Assembly: GCA_027083715.1 (NCBI GenBank)
Contig: JALWNR010000727.1
Location: 1-10,023 of the forward strand
Length of the DNA: 10,023 nt
Source: Bacteroidales bacterium
Lineage (GTDB): Bacteria > Bacteroidota > Bacteroidia > Bacteroidales > NBLH01
Direction: 5' to 3'
The notes under the pieces were generated by a model, which had not been told where the DNA came from, ran no database searches, and saw nothing but the letters and a program-made list of their open reading frames with translations. The position numbers and the translations under genes are program-made. Positions 1-6,245 of this stretch are shown one piece after another; position 1 is the first letter of the stretch; every line of letters begins with the position of its first letter.

Positions 1-34
1 ACTTTAATTCATTAATACAAAAACACTTACTATT

Positions 35-742
35 ATGAAAAAATTTATTACTACAAGTTTAATAATTGTTGCGGCTTTGTTTACAAAAGCGATGGCACAG
101 GATTGCAGTTTTTATTTTCCTACTAAAGTAGGAACTACGGTGGTAACTACCTATTATGATAAAAAGGGAAAAGAAACTTCAAAACTTTATCAAAAGGTTT
201 TGGATTATAAAGAAGGTACTAACTATCAGGAAGTGAAAGTACAAAACAGAACGGAAGCTAAAAACTCTGAGGATGTACCCGATTCATTACTGATTCATGA
301 ATTTACCCTTCGTTGCGAAGATGGTAAATTTGAGGTAAATTGGGATTCGTATATGAATAGCGACATCATGAATGCTTATCAGGGTATGGATATTGAAATT
401 AGTACAAACGAAATGTTTATTCCTTCAAATTTAAAAGCAGGGCAGACCTTACCCGATGCAAGTGCTACAGTAACGGTTCGTAATTCAGGTATTAAATTGG
501 TGTCAATTACCATAAATGTAACCAACCGGAAAGTTGAGAAATTTGAAAAAGTTACTACCTCCGCCGGTACTTTTGATTGTGTTAAGATAACCGCAGATAC
601 AGATACAAAAGTGCTGTTTAAAAAAGTTCATACTTCTTCGGCACAATGGATGGCACCGGGGGTTGGAGTTGTTAAAACAGAAAACTATGATAAAAAAGGT
701 AAGCTGGAAAGTTCTTCGGTGATTACTGAAATAATTGAGTAA
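35..742 (+). CDS. Secreted DUF3108/TapB-like protein
   Basis: Exported protein of 235 residues with no catalytic function that I can assign. Residues 1-21 form a Sec signal peptide (Lys-Lys start, hydrophobic core, AMA before Gln22) without a lipobox Cys, so the mature protein is probably periplasmic or attached to the outer membrane. The rest looks all-beta. The C-terminal third has the pattern of the DUF3108/TapB-like group: a T-S-A-G-T-F-D-C-V-K-I segment at 175-185, then Trp205-x-A-P-G-V-G-V-V-K and a closing Y-D-K-K-G-K-L stretch. A related Y-Y-D-K-K-G-K segment at 40-46 follows the first strand, as expected when a protein repeats the 'starting material versus conversion' strand motif of this family. 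The ATG at 35 has an A-rich leader and puts the signal peptide at the N-terminus. A strong terminator follows, so it is transcribed separately from accC. Family assignment is by pattern memory only. Confidence 0.75.
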   Translation: MKKFITTSLIIVAALFTKAMAQDCSFYFPTKVGTTVVTTYYDKKGKETSKLYQKVLDYKEGTNYQEVKVQNRTEAKNSEDVPDSLLIHEFTLRCEDGKFEVNWDSYMNSDIMNAYQGMDIEISTNEMFIPSNLKAGQTLPDASATVTVRNSGIKLVSITINVTNRKVEKFEKVTTSAGTFDCVKITADTDTKVLFKKVHTSSAQWMAPGVGVVKTENYDKKGKLESSSVITEIIE

Positions 743-762
743 AAACGCTTAGTATTACATCA

Positions 763-809
763 AAACCTTCACGATATTTATTTCTAAAATCGTGAAGGTT
801 TCTTTTTTT
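763..809 (+). terminator. Rho-independent terminator after the DUF3108-like gene
   Basis: A perfect 13-base-pair inverted repeat (763-775 with 789-801, arm AAACCTTCACGAT) encloses a 13-base loop and is followed by seven Ts (803-809). It lies 21 bases past the stop codon and insulates the gene from accC downstream. Confidence 0.9.
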
Positions 810-837
810 GAAAATTACGGCTAATTACCTATATTGC
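807..837 (+). promoter_or_regulatory. Candidate promoter for accC
   Basis: TTTG at 807-810 is followed after 19 bases by TATATTGC at 830-837, which matches the Bacteroidota -7 consensus TAnnTTTG at the T, A, T, T positions but not the last two. Spacing is right and it sits about 30 bases before the accC ATG. TTTG overlaps the end of the preceding terminator's T-run. A weak match. Confidence 0.3.
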
Positions 838-868
838 AAATAAATTTCAAAGCTAAATTTAAGCAAAA

Positions 869-2353
869 ATGAAAAAAATATTGATTGCTAACCGTGGAGA
901 AATCGCATTGAGAGTAATGCGTTCGGCAAAAGAGATGGGAATTAAAACAGTGGCGGTATATTCCGAAGCCGACCGTGATGCTTTGCATGTTAGATATGCA
1001 GATGAAGCCGTGTTGCTGGGACCTCCACCTTCAAATCAATCATACCTTGTTGATGATAAAATTATTGAAGTTTGTAAACAGTTGGGCGTTGATGCCATTC
1101 ATCCCGGATACGGTTTTTTATCGGAAAATGCCGGATTTGCAAAAAAAGTTATGGATGCAGGCATTGTTTTTATCGGACCTTCACCCGAAGCCATTGAAAT
1201 AATGGGAGATAAACTATCAGCAAAAGCAGCGGTAAAAGCTTATAATATCCCGATGGTTCCGGGCACGGATGAAGCCATGACCGATGTGAGCGAAGCGAAA
1301 AAAGTGGCAAAAGAAGTAGGCTATCCTATTTTAATCAAAGCTTCGGCAGGAGGTGGTGGCAAAGGGATGCGCATTGTTCATCAGGAAAAAGATTTTGAAG
1401 AACAAATGCAACTAGCTGTTAATGAAGCAACTTCTGCTTTTGGTAATGGTGCGGTTTTTATTGAAAAATATGTAGAGTCGCCTCGCCATATTGAAATACA
1501 GATTCTGGCTGATACGCATGGAAACATTATTTATTTGTTTGAAAGGGAATGTTCGGTACAGCGTCGCCATCAGAAAGTAATCGAAGAAGCTCCATCTGCT
1601 GTTTTAACGCCCGAATTGCGTAAAAAAATGGGTGAAAGTGCTGTAGATGTGGCTCGTGCATGCAACTATGTAGGTGCCGGAACGGTTGAATTTTTATACG
1701 ATAACGGCAAGTTTTATTTTCTGGAAATGAATACCCGCTTACAGGTAGAACATCCTGTAACTGAATATATTACAGGCATCGATCTAGTAAAAGAGCAAAT
1801 CAGAGTTGCTCGTGGAGAAAAACTTTCTTTTGCTCAGGATGATTTGTATATTAATGGTCATGCTATTGAATTGCGTGTGTATGCCGAAGATCCTGCAAAT
1901 AATTTTTTACCGAATATCGGCAAACTAAAAATGTATAAACGCCCGCAAGGGATTGGTGTTCGTGTTGATGATGGTTATGAGCAGGGAATGGATATTCCAA
2001 TTTATTATGACCCGATGATTGCTAAATTAATTACCTACGGTAAAGACAGGGAGGAGGCAATTGCCAGAATGAAACGTGCCATTGATGAATATCGTATTCT
2101 GGGAATCGAAACTACATTGTCTTTTGGAAAATTTGTTATGGAATCGGAAGCCTTTGTTTCAGGAGATTACAACACGCATTTTGTACAAAATTATTTTCAT
2201 CCCGAAAAAAACAGTAAAAATACAGATGCAGAAATGGAACAAGTTGCAGCCATTATTGCCGCTAATATTTTTGAGAAAACGGCACAAACTGCTAATTTCA
2301 ACCTTAACGGACAGAAACAAACTGTTTCAGACTGGAGAAAAAACAGATTGTAG
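869..2353 (+). CDS. accC: Biotin carboxylase subunit of an acyl-CoA carboxylase
   Basis: Biotin carboxylase of 494 residues: uses ATP and bicarbonate to carboxylate biotin on a carrier protein, the first half-reaction of acetyl-CoA or propionyl-CoA carboxylase, in the cytoplasm. Three domains are visible in order: the N-terminal pre-ATP-grasp domain (starts K-I-L-I-A-N-R-G-E-I-A), the ATP-grasp domain with the Gly-rich loop G-G-G-G-K-G-M-R at 161-168, and the C-terminal domain. With E. coli AccC numbering shifted by two, all key residues are present: Lys157, His207, Lys236, Glu274, Glu286, Arg290, Glu294 and Arg336. It exceeds the usual 450 residues by a tail of about 45 ending S-D-W-R-K-N-R, which I associate with the Bacteroidota propionyl/acyl-CoA carboxylase branch. 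Neither the biotin carrier nor the carboxyltransferase gene adjoins it here, unlike the usual cluster, so its substrate cannot be inferred. Start at 869 has the A-rich leader AAGCAAAA. Confidence 0.95.
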   Translation: MKKILIANRGEIALRVMRSAKEMGIKTVAVYSEADRDALHVRYADEAVLLGPPPSNQSYLVDDKIIEVCKQLGVDAIHPGYGFLSENAGFAKKVMDAGIVFIGPSPEAIEIMGDKLSAKAAVKAYNIPMVPGTDEAMTDVSEAKKVAKEVGYPILIKASAGGGGKGMRIVHQEKDFEEQMQLAVNEATSAFGNGAVFIEKYVESPRHIEIQILADTHGNIIYLFERECSVQRRHQKVIEEAPSAVLTPELRKKMGESAVDVARACNYVGAGTVEFLYDNGKFYFLEMNTRLQVEHPVTEYITGIDLVKEQIRVARGEKLSFAQDDLYINGHAIELRVYAEDPANNFLPNIGKLKMYKRPQGIGVRVDDGYEQGMDIPIYYDPMIAKLITYGKDREEAIARMKRAIDEYRILGIETTLSFGKFVMESEAFVSGDYNTHFVQNYFHPEKNSKNTDAEMEQVAAIIAANIFEKTAQTANFNLNGQKQTVSDWRKNRL

Positions 2354-2439
2354 GCAAACATTTTTGTTTTTTGTGCGTTATAAATAAGATGTAGTTTCAG
2401 GTGTTTTACAAATGTCCGGAGAGCTTATAAAGTGCACTC

Positions 2440-3060
2440 ATGAATAAACAAATATTCATATTATTTTTCTTCCTGCTTGTTACAGATATTGTGTCCGGAC
2501 AGACTCCTATTGATATTGACAGCGCCAGAGCTTTAAAAAATTATGAAGGATATTTAGTGTATGGCGATGTCATTGAAGGTGATACGGTAATTCATGTAGG
2601 TTTACGCGAAATTATCATCCGTCCTCCGTTTCGTTTTAAATCACGCAAACAATACCGGAGGTATTCACGCTTAGTACGTTATGTAAAAAAGGTTTATCCT
2701 TATTCGCGTATTGTTAGTGAGCAATTGACTGAAATACATAGTCATCTGGATGATTATAAAACGGAAAAAGAGAAAAAAGAATATTTGAAACGAAAGGAAA
2801 ATGAACTTAAAGAACAATTTGAAGGAAAACTACGTAAATTAACTTACACTCAAGGTCGTATTTTGGTAAAATTGATAAACAGAGAAACCGGATACACAAC
2901 CTATGCCATTGTTAAAGAGCTGAAAGGCTCTTTGAATGCTTTTTTCTGGCAGTCTGTTGCCCGTTTGTTTGGTAATAATCTGAAAATGGAATACGACCCC
3001 GTAGGTGATGACAAAATGATTGAAGACATTGTTATTCGCATTGAAAACGGAGAATTATAG
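2440..3060 (+). CDS. Secreted DUF4294 family protein
   Basis: Protein of 206 residues, function unknown, which I match to DUF4294, a family largely confined to Bacteroidota. Residues 1-20 are a signal peptide (M-N-K, hydrophobic run, I-V-S-G before Gln21), so the product is exported. The mature part has an N-terminal beta stretch (Y-G-D-V-I-E-G-D-T at 41-49), a basic segment with R-Y-V-K-K-V-Y-P-Y-S-R near 80-90, a charged, probably coiled-coil helix at about 95-133 rich in Lys and Glu, and the conserved block Q-G-R-I-L-V-K-L-I-N-R-E-T-G at 138-151 followed by the closing Y-D-P-V-G-D-D segment near 185-191. It lies 86 bases after accC and only 6 bases before the CYTH gene, so those two are probably co-transcribed. 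No enzyme motif is visible. Confidence 0.8.
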   Translation: MNKQIFILFFFLLVTDIVSGQTPIDIDSARALKNYEGYLVYGDVIEGDTVIHVGLREIIIRPPFRFKSRKQYRRYSRLVRYVKKVYPYSRIVSEQLTEIHSHLDDYKTEKEKKEYLKRKENELKEQFEGKLRKLTYTQGRILVKLINRETGYTTYAIVKELKGSLNAFFWQSVARLFGNNLKMEYDPVGDDKMIEDIVIRIENGEL

Positions 3061-3066
3061 TAGCAC

Positions 3067-3579
3067 ATGAAGCATATTAATATTGAAATAAAAGCAAAAT
3101 CGGAGCAAAACGATAAAATACGTAGTATTTTAAAAGAACAAAATGCAGATTTTAAAGGCACTGATCATCAGATTGATACCTATTTTAAAGTTGCCGAGGG
3201 ACGTTTAAAATTACGACAGGGCAATATTGAAAATTCATTAATATTTTACAAACGTGAAAATAGCCGCCAGCCAAAAGAAAGTGATGTCTCTTTGTATCGT
3301 ACCAAAGAAATCAACGGGCTGAAAGAAGTATTGCAAAATGCACTTTCTGAGCTGGTTACTGTGGATAAGAAACGGGAAATTTACTTTATCGGCAATGTGA
3401 AATTTCATCTTGATAAAGTGAAAGAACTAGGTGAGTTTATTGAAATTGAGGCAATTGGCAATAGTGAAGAAGAGCGTGAAAGTTTGCTGGAACAATGCAA
3501 TTATTATTTGAAACTTTTTAATGTTAAGGATAAGGATTTAGTTTCGGTATCATACAGTGATATGCTTTTGGCAAAATAA
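3067..3579 (+). CDS. CYTH-domain protein (class IV adenylate cyclase / ThTPase-like)
   Basis: Cytoplasmic protein of 170 residues in the CYTH superfamily, whose members act on triphosphates (CyaB adenylate cyclase, thiamine triphosphatase, inorganic tripolyphosphatase) inside a closed beta tunnel with metal ions. Visible landmarks: N-terminal strand N-I-E-I-K-A-K (5-11), D-T-Y-F (37-40), G-R-L-K-L-R (45-50), Y-K-R (61-63), D-K-K-R-E-I-Y-F (100-107), H-L-D (114-116), L-G-E-F-I-E-I-E-A-I (121-130) and a terminal S-Y-S-D-M-L-L (162-168). The acidic and basic tunnel residues expected for metal and phosphate binding are therefore mostly there. The opening signature reads E-x-K-x-K rather than the classic E-x-E-x-K. 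This subgroup is commonly labelled class IV adenylate cyclase by homology; the real substrate of this branch is not established from sequence. Probably translated from the same mRNA as the DUF4294 gene. Confidence 0.85.
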   Translation: MKHINIEIKAKSEQNDKIRSILKEQNADFKGTDHQIDTYFKVAEGRLKLRQGNIENSLIFYKRENSRQPKESDVSLYRTKEINGLKEVLQNALSELVTVDKKREIYFIGNVKFHLDKVKELGEFIEIEAIGNSEEERESLLEQCNYYLKLFNVKDKDLVSVSYSDMLLAK

Positions 3580-3791
3580 ACCCAAATTAATAATCAGAAA
3601 GCGAGGAATGAGCTGGACTGATGATTTTATGAGGGTTAAGCCTCCCGTAATAAATTCGGAATAAACTGATTCAGTAGTTCACTGTTTTGACGAAAAACAA
3701 AACGGATGAACGACTAAATCAACTTTACACACTTTTTAGGAGAGTGTCATAATTTGTTAGGAGCTTTTATAATTTCTATGATTTTGGAAAT
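3580..3791. other. Gene-free stretch between convergent genes
   Basis: About 210 bases with no supported gene. It holds an open reading fragment of roughly 25 codons on the plus strand (3581-3664, containing R-K-R-G-M-S-W-T-D-D-F-M-R and ending in TAA) without an evident start signal, a short GAGG/CCTC hairpin near 3630-3644, and a tandem imperfect repeat at 3736-3775. The segment around 3722-3748 resembles a transposon end but no partner end is seen. No strong terminator for the plus-strand CYTH gene is visible. Confidence 0.5.
3736..3775. repeat. Tandem imperfect direct repeat, two units of about 20 bases
   Basis: The two units start with TTAGGAG (3736-3742 and 3757-3763) and end with ATAATTT (3749-3755 and 3769-3775), with a variable centre of five to six bases; the period is 21 bases, about two helical turns. 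Role unknown. Confidence 0.55.
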
Positions 3792-3821
3792 AAAAAAGGC
3801 TTCCAAACCGGAAGCCCCTTT
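3792..3821 (-). terminator. Rho-independent terminator of the minus-strand lipoprotein gene
   Basis: On the minus strand GGCTTCC (3816-3810) pairs with GGAAGCC (3804-3798) around a five-base loop and runs into six Ts (3797-3792). Two G-U pairs and several A-U pairs can lengthen the stem. It begins about 20 bases past the stop codon at 3841. Confidence 0.85.
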
Positions 3822-3840
3822 AAAAACAACTGACAAATAT

Positions 3841-4665
3841 TTACCATCTGAATTTTATTTCTCTTTCTTCTCCGTTTACTGTTAATATGGCAACATTATC
3901 GCAGGTTCCGTCTCCATAATCTAATGAAACAGTGGCATTTTCCGTAGTAATACTAACTGTACCTTCCTGTATCCAACGACAATTGCGCGCTTTAATTAAA
4001 GGCTTTGTAATTTCAGCTGTGTAGGCAATACCTTCCCTGTTCACTCCACTGGCACGTCCGGTAATTGAAAATACATCATCCCAGAAAAAAAACGGAGTAT
4101 CGACACCTTCAATCCATTCTCTCTCTCTTGTAGATACTCTGGTAATCTCTTTCCCGTCAGGAGTAATAACTTTTCCATCCACTTCAATTTTACGAACCCA
4201 GTTTCCTGCATCATTTTGTCCCATATTGGTTACTGTTTTTGTACCCATTATTTGGTAATCATTAACCGAGAAATTTTCAAAAGTTACAATTCGTTTAGAA
4301 CCTGTTTCAAGAAAATATCCGGTAACGGTTACAATAATTTTTCCTTTACGAACAGCTCCGTTTCTTCCGGTACAACCATCTGTTCCGTAATCAATGGTTA
4401 CTACTCTCGGGTAAGGAGTGTTATCAGGATATTCAATAGTAATTGTAGGCATACAATAATCAGCAGTATCGCTTGATTTTTGTGTTCCGTTTTCATAAAT
4501 TTCTGCCTGGTCAAATGCATCATCAAACATATCTTCTGAGGCTGCAACATCTTCAGCATCAGCTACTGTATTGTCTGTGTTGATAATATTGTCTTTTTCA
4601 CATGAGCTGAAAAATACAAAGCTGAAAAAAGCTGCAATTACTAAACTAAATTTAAGTGTTTTCAT
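3841..4665 (-). CDS. Predicted surface lipoprotein of unknown function
   Basis: Lipoprotein of 274 residues with no recognised function. The signal peptide runs M1-S21, with a lipobox F-S-S before Cys22, and the mature protein begins C-E-K-D-N, which fits the acidic/lysine export signal that sends Bacteroidota lipoproteins to the cell surface. Residues 28-70 are an acidic, probably flexible linker rich in Asp, Glu and Ala. From 71 on it looks all-beta. Two Cys-bounded segments resemble each other: Cys71 to Cys98 and Cys229 to Cys255, both with a hydrophobic strand followed by D-Y-G just before the second Cys. Between them lies a region with many Thr, Val and aromatic residues (F-F-F-W-D-D near 192-197). 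The gene has its own terminator and lies 229 bases downstream of folA on the same strand, so it is probably not part of the thymidylate operon. Confidence 0.8.
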   Translation of the reverse strand: MKTLKFSLVIAAFFSFVFFSSCEKDNIINTDNTVADAEDVAASEDMFDDAFDQAEIYENGTQKSSDTADYCMPTITIEYPDNTPYPRVVTIDYGTDGCTGRNGAVRKGKIIVTVTGYFLETGSKRIVTFENFSVNDYQIMGTKTVTNMGQNDAGNWVRKIEVDGKVITPDGKEITRVSTREREWIEGVDTPFFFWDDVFSITGRASGVNREGIAYTAEITKPLIKARNCRWIQEGTVSITTENATVSLDYGDGTCDNVAILTVNGEEREIKFRW

Positions 4666-4675
4666 GATTTCTAAA

Positions 4676-4745
4676 TTTTTAAGTGATTATTCAATAATGT
4701 TTATAACCGGTCATTTTTGATATTCACTTCTATAACACTTAAAAA
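4676..4745 (-). repeat. Inverted repeat in the lipoprotein mRNA leader
   Basis: TTTTTAAGTG (4676-4685) and CACTTAAAAA (4736-4745) are perfect 10-base complements 50 bases apart. In the minus-strand transcript the proximal arm ends about 10 bases before the ATG, so pairing would place the ribosome-loading region beside a stem. The arms are AT-rich, so chance is possible. Confidence 0.4.
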
Positions 4746-4839
4746 ATAAAATACCCTGATAAAATGTTCTAATTTTTTGTAAAATACTTATGTGGCAGGA
4801 TTATTGAGCTGAAAGATACTTTTCTTCATCCCAGTACTC

Positions 4840-4847
4840 CAAAACTA
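4840..4847 (-). promoter_or_regulatory. Candidate -7 element for the lipoprotein gene
   Basis: TAGTTTTG on the minus strand fits TAnnTTTG exactly. The nearest upstream TTTG (4879-4876) is 28 bases away, too far for a good -33 box, so support is partial. If used, the mRNA leader would be about 165-170 bases. Confidence 0.3.
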
Positions 4848-4894
4848 TATCTCTTGTAATTACGCTATTGGATATCAAATACTTTTACCTTTTT

Positions 4895-5392
4895 TTATTT
4901 CGGACTAACATTGATATAGTTAACAAAAGAAAAGCTGAATTTATTTTTCTCATCCGGTTCAAAATCTTCTTTTTCAATAATCTCCCACTTGTTTTTATCA
5001 AATTCAGGGAAATAAGTATCTGCTTCAAATCGGTGATGAATATGTGTAAGGTAGAGCCTGTCGGCTTTATTAATAAATAAATTGTAAATTTGAGCTCCGC
5101 CAATAATAAAAATTTCCTCACTTTCGTGCGATAGACCAAAAAGTTCATCCGGTGAGTGAATTACTTCACAATTTTCACAACGGAAATTCTTATTTTTAGT
5201 GACTACAACATTTTTTCTCTTGGGTAAAGCTCCCTTGGGTAAAGATTCAAAAGTTTTTCGCCCCATTACAATAGTGTGTCCTGTGGTGAGCTGCTTAAAA
5301 TGCTTTAAATCGGCAGGTAAATAACAAAGTAAATTATTTTTGTAGCCAATTGCATTGTTTTTATCAAGTGCTGCTATTATTGATATAGTCAT
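4895..5392 (-). CDS. folA: Dihydrofolate reductase
   Basis: Chromosomal-type dihydrofolate reductase of 165 residues: reduces dihydrofolate to tetrahydrofolate with NADPH in the cytoplasm, regenerating the cofactor spent by thymidylate synthase. Landmarks: I-S-I-I-A-A-L-D and A-I-G at 14-16 in the Met20-type loop, L-P-A-D-L-K-H-F-K with the catalytic Asp28 (E. coli Asp27), G-R-K-T-F-E-S at 44-50 for NADPH binding, I-I-G-G-A-Q-I-Y at 96-103, and D-T-Y-F-P-E at 125-130. The Trp that usually precedes this helix (E. coli Trp22) is Cys23 here. The ATG at 5392 places the family's standard M-x-I-S-I-I-A-A start at the N-terminus. It is 38 bases downstream of thyA in the same direction with no terminator between, so the two form one operon. 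Confidence 0.96.
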   Translation of the reverse strand: MTISIIAALDKNNAIGYKNNLLCYLPADLKHFKQLTTGHTIVMGRKTFESLPKGALPKRKNVVVTKNKNFRCENCEVIHSPDELFGLSHESEEIFIIGGAQIYNLFINKADRLYLTHIHHRFEADTYFPEFDKNKWEIIEKEDFEPDEKNKFSFSFVNYINVSPK

Positions 5393-5430
5393 TTGCTTTC
5401 AAATTACTTTATACTTTATATGTTTTCACT

Positions 5431-6222
5431 CTAAACCGATATTTTTCCTTTAATATGTGGGTGTGGATTATAGTTCAATAATTCAAAATCTTCATATTTA
5501 AATTCAAATAAAGATTTGACATTTTTATTTAGTTTCATTTCGGGCAGTTTTCGCGTTTCTCTGCTTAATTGCAGTTTTACTTGTTCAATATGGTTTAAAT
5601 AAATATGAGCATCGCCCAGAGTGTGAATAAATTCGCCCGGCTGCAATCCGGTAACCTGCGCCATCATCATCAGTAAAAGAGCATAAGATGCTATATTAAA
5701 AGGGACTCCCAGAAAAATGTCTGCACTTCGTTGATATAGCTGGCAGGATAATTTCCCTTCGGCTACATAAAACTGATACAGTATGTGGCAGGGAGGTAAG
5801 TTCATTTTATCCAAATCGCCCACATTCCATGCACTTACGATGTGCCTGCGGGAGTTTGGGTTGTTTTTAATGCTTTCAATAACTTGTTTCAACTGGTCAA
5901 TGTTTCGGTCTTCTGCTGTCCACGAGCGCCACTGGTAGCCATAGATTCTGCCCAGTTCACCATTTTCGTCCGCCCACTCGTTCCAGATGCGCACTTTATT
6001 CTCCTGAAGATATTTAACATTGGTATCGCCTTTAATAAACCACAAAAGTTCATGAATTACCGAAGGTAGATGTATTTTTTTTGTGCTCAATAAAGGAAAA
6101 CCTTTTTGTAAATCGAAACGCATTTGGTAACCGAAAGTACTAATTGTTCCTGTTCCCGTGCGGTCTTCTTTTTTTATTCCGGTATCTAAAACATGCTGTA
6201 ATAAGTCAAGATATTGCTTCAT
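5431..6222 (-). CDS. thyA: Thymidylate synthase
   Basis: Full-length ThyA of 263 residues (E. coli enzyme 264): converts dUMP and methylene-tetrahydrofolate to dTMP and dihydrofolate. All signature parts are present: Arg21 in the N-terminal phosphate-binding loop (E-D-R-T-G-T-G), Glu58, Trp80, Arg125-Arg126 supplied across the dimer, the nucleophile Cys145 in L-P-P-C-H, Q-R-S-A-D at 164-168, Asn176 in G-V-P-F-N-I, and D-A-H-I-Y at 204-208 that holds the sugar. The C-terminus ends I-S-V, matching the flexible tail that closes on the cofactor. First gene of the thyA-folA operon, which couples production and recycling of dihydrofolate. The ATG at 6222 follows the A-rich leader ACAAAAA. A good promoter lies just upstream. 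This is the classical, not the flavin-dependent (ThyX), enzyme. Confidence 0.98.
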   Translation of the reverse strand: MKQYLDLLQHVLDTGIKKEDRTGTGTISTFGYQMRFDLQKGFPLLSTKKIHLPSVIHELLWFIKGDTNVKYLQENKVRIWNEWADENGELGRIYGYQWRSWTAEDRNIDQLKQVIESIKNNPNSRRHIVSAWNVGDLDKMNLPPCHILYQFYVAEGKLSCQLYQRSADIFLGVPFNIASYALLLMMMAQVTGLQPGEFIHTLGDAHIYLNHIEQVKLQLSRETRKLPEMKLNKNVKSLFEFKYEDFELLNYNPHPHIKGKISV

Positions 6223-6228
6223 TTTTTG

Positions 6229-6236
6229 TACATTTG
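6229..6236 (+). promoter_or_regulatory. Candidate -7 element for the small lipoprotein gene
   Basis: TACATTTG matches TAnnTTTG exactly and would start transcription near 6243, about 40 bases before the ATG at 6285. No TTTG lies at the usual distance upstream (a TTG at 6214-6216 is only 12 bases away). It lies inside the thyA leader and faces the thyA promoter. Confidence 0.4.
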
Positions 6237-6245
6237 TTTATTCAG

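Larger units (their letters stand above)
4666..4894. other. Leader region upstream of the lipoprotein gene
   Basis: About 230 bases between folA and the lipoprotein gene. It holds a perfect -7-like element on the minus strand (TAGTTTTG, 4847-4840), a 10-base inverted repeat (4676-4685 with 4736-4745), a perfect 13-base palindrome (4686-4698, ATTATTcAATAAT), and a 25-codon open stretch on the minus strand (4801-4878). No clear terminator for folA is visible. Confidence 0.5.

Noticed and set aside
975..1202. Open frame inside accC in another frame; a similar one at 2076-2387
   Set aside because: Both lie in or mostly within a gene with a full set of catalytic residues, and their translations show no family pattern; the second only runs past the accC end by chance.
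2901..3161. Minus-strand open frame across the DUF4294/CYTH junction
   Set aside because: It is antisense to two supported genes and rich in Ser, Phe and Ile as expected of a shadow frame.
4216..4476. Plus-strand open frame antisense to the lipoprotein gene; others at 4868-5080, 5842-6069, 7083-7295, 8846-9067 and 9164-9373
   Set aside because: All are complements of well-supported genes and show biased, low-complexity translations with no signal peptide or motif.
4895..6222. thyA-folA as a transferred trimethoprim-resistance cassette
   Set aside because: The pair is the normal chromosomal arrangement, with base composition like its neighbours, and no integron or transposon features adjoin it.
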